Below are positions 63,783 through 64,000 of a stretch of DNA of 64,000 nucleotides, piece by piece. Under the pieces are notes generated by a model. It was not told the DNA's origin, ran no database searches, and was given only the letters and a program-made list of their open reading frames with translations. The translations under genes and the position numbers were made by a program. Positions within the stretch are counted from its first letter, which is position 1, and each line of letters opens with the position of its first letter. Source of the DNA: Haematospirillum jordaniae (GTDB lineage: Bacteria; Pseudomonadota; Alphaproteobacteria; Rhodospirillales; Rhodospirillaceae); assembly GCF_001611975.1 (NCBI RefSeq), contig NZ_CP014525.1, forward strand, positions 302,001 through 366,000. Direction: 5' to 3'.

Positions 63783-64000
63783 TGCAAACCCCCTCCTGGT
63801 GGCAGCACCGCAATATGATAGCCTTGGCCCTGTCTCCCTTCGGGTGGCTATACGGCCTTGGAACATGTCTGAGGCAACGCGCCGCACACCCTTGGAGAGC
63901 ACCCGTACCGGTTATCTGCATTGGCAATATAACTGCAGGGGGAAACGGAAAAACACCGGTAACGCTGGATATTCTTGAACGTCTTCCCGGTGCACATGCC
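63782..64000 (+). CDS. lpxK: Tetraacyldisaccharide 4'-kinase, N-terminal part (cut by window end)
   Basis: 73 residues to the window edge. MQTPSWWQHRNMIALALSPF with a helix, then the P-loop-like ICIGNITAGGNGKTPVTL typical of LpxK, which phosphorylates lipid A disaccharide to lipid IVA. Coupled to waaA. Confidence 0.93.
   Translation, partial: MQTPSWWQHRNMIALALSPFGWLYGLGTCLRQRAAHPWRAPVPVICIGNITAGGNGKTPVTLDILERLPGAHA

Noticed and set aside
1..64000. CRISPR arrays, rRNA, tRNA, transposases, prophage genes
   Set aside because: Scanning both strands by eye gave no regular direct repeats, no cloverleaf candidates and no such coding motifs.

Overview
The window is a gene-dense, mostly housekeeping stretch of an alphaproteobacterial chromosome, probably Rhodospirillales. 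The signs are a G+C content of roughly 55-60 % by eye, alphaproteobacterial gene strings (aroK-aroB-CorC, ffh-rpsP-rimM-trmD-rplS, bolA/dnaJ-like-cobS-cobT, degP-hflC-hflK, msbA-DUF374-waaA-lpxK) and a CheZ of the alphaproteobacterial kind. The genus is inference; relatives of Haematospirillum or Magnetospirillum fit. No rRNA, tRNA, CRISPR array, transposase or prophage was found.

Layout: 1-1912 a sensor kinase (cut by the window edge), response regulator and MarR protein; 2005-7859 gamma-glutamylputrescine oxidase divergent from the potFGHI putrescine importer; 7916-14788 murI, creA, folM/folB-like genes, uvrC, pgsA; 14789-20744 gluQ, HNH nuclease, a membrane protein, a LysM protein, psd-pssA; 20770-21886 xerD and a 42-residue membrane peptide; 22129-23715 an A+T-rich toxin operon; 24168-32995 shikimate genes, a CorC-like protein, ffh and ribosomal/tRNA-modification genes, CBS and DUF2889 proteins; 33000-41641 bolA, cobST, rpmB, cheZ, two unknown genes, Nudix; 41764-53895 accA, degP, hflCK, mrp, an amino-acid antiporter, sdaA, xanthine phosphoribosyltransferase; 54208-64000 a ferritin-like protein, trpF-pyrF, rnhA-thrB, ispH and a lipid A/Kdo cluster cut at lpxK.

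The outstanding feature is the two-gene operon at 22129-23715. Its second gene encodes a secreted ribosome-inactivating protein laid out like the Shiga toxin A chain: signal peptide, N-glycosidase domain with all expected active-site residues (Tyr132, Tyr180, Glu250, Arg253, Trp285), a Cys361-Cys383 loop holding a furin-type RQRR site, and a C-terminal A2-like tail. The first gene encodes a small secreted protein with two cysteines and the helix/strand pattern of an AB5 B subunit. Together they look like an undescribed Shiga-like AB5 holotoxin in an alphaproteobacterium, with inverted gene order (B before A), foreign base composition and no visible phage.

The rest of the window is coherent core metabolism: polyamine uptake feeding putrescine oxidation, folate, phospholipid, shikimate, cobalamin and lipid A synthesis, translation and membrane-protein quality control. 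Smaller points of interest are a cluster of DnaA-box-like sites upstream of uvrC, SQxDID-type peptides in CheZ and in an unrelated unknown protein, and palindromes upstream of sdaA and the antiporter gene. All comparisons with known families are from memory; no database search was run.
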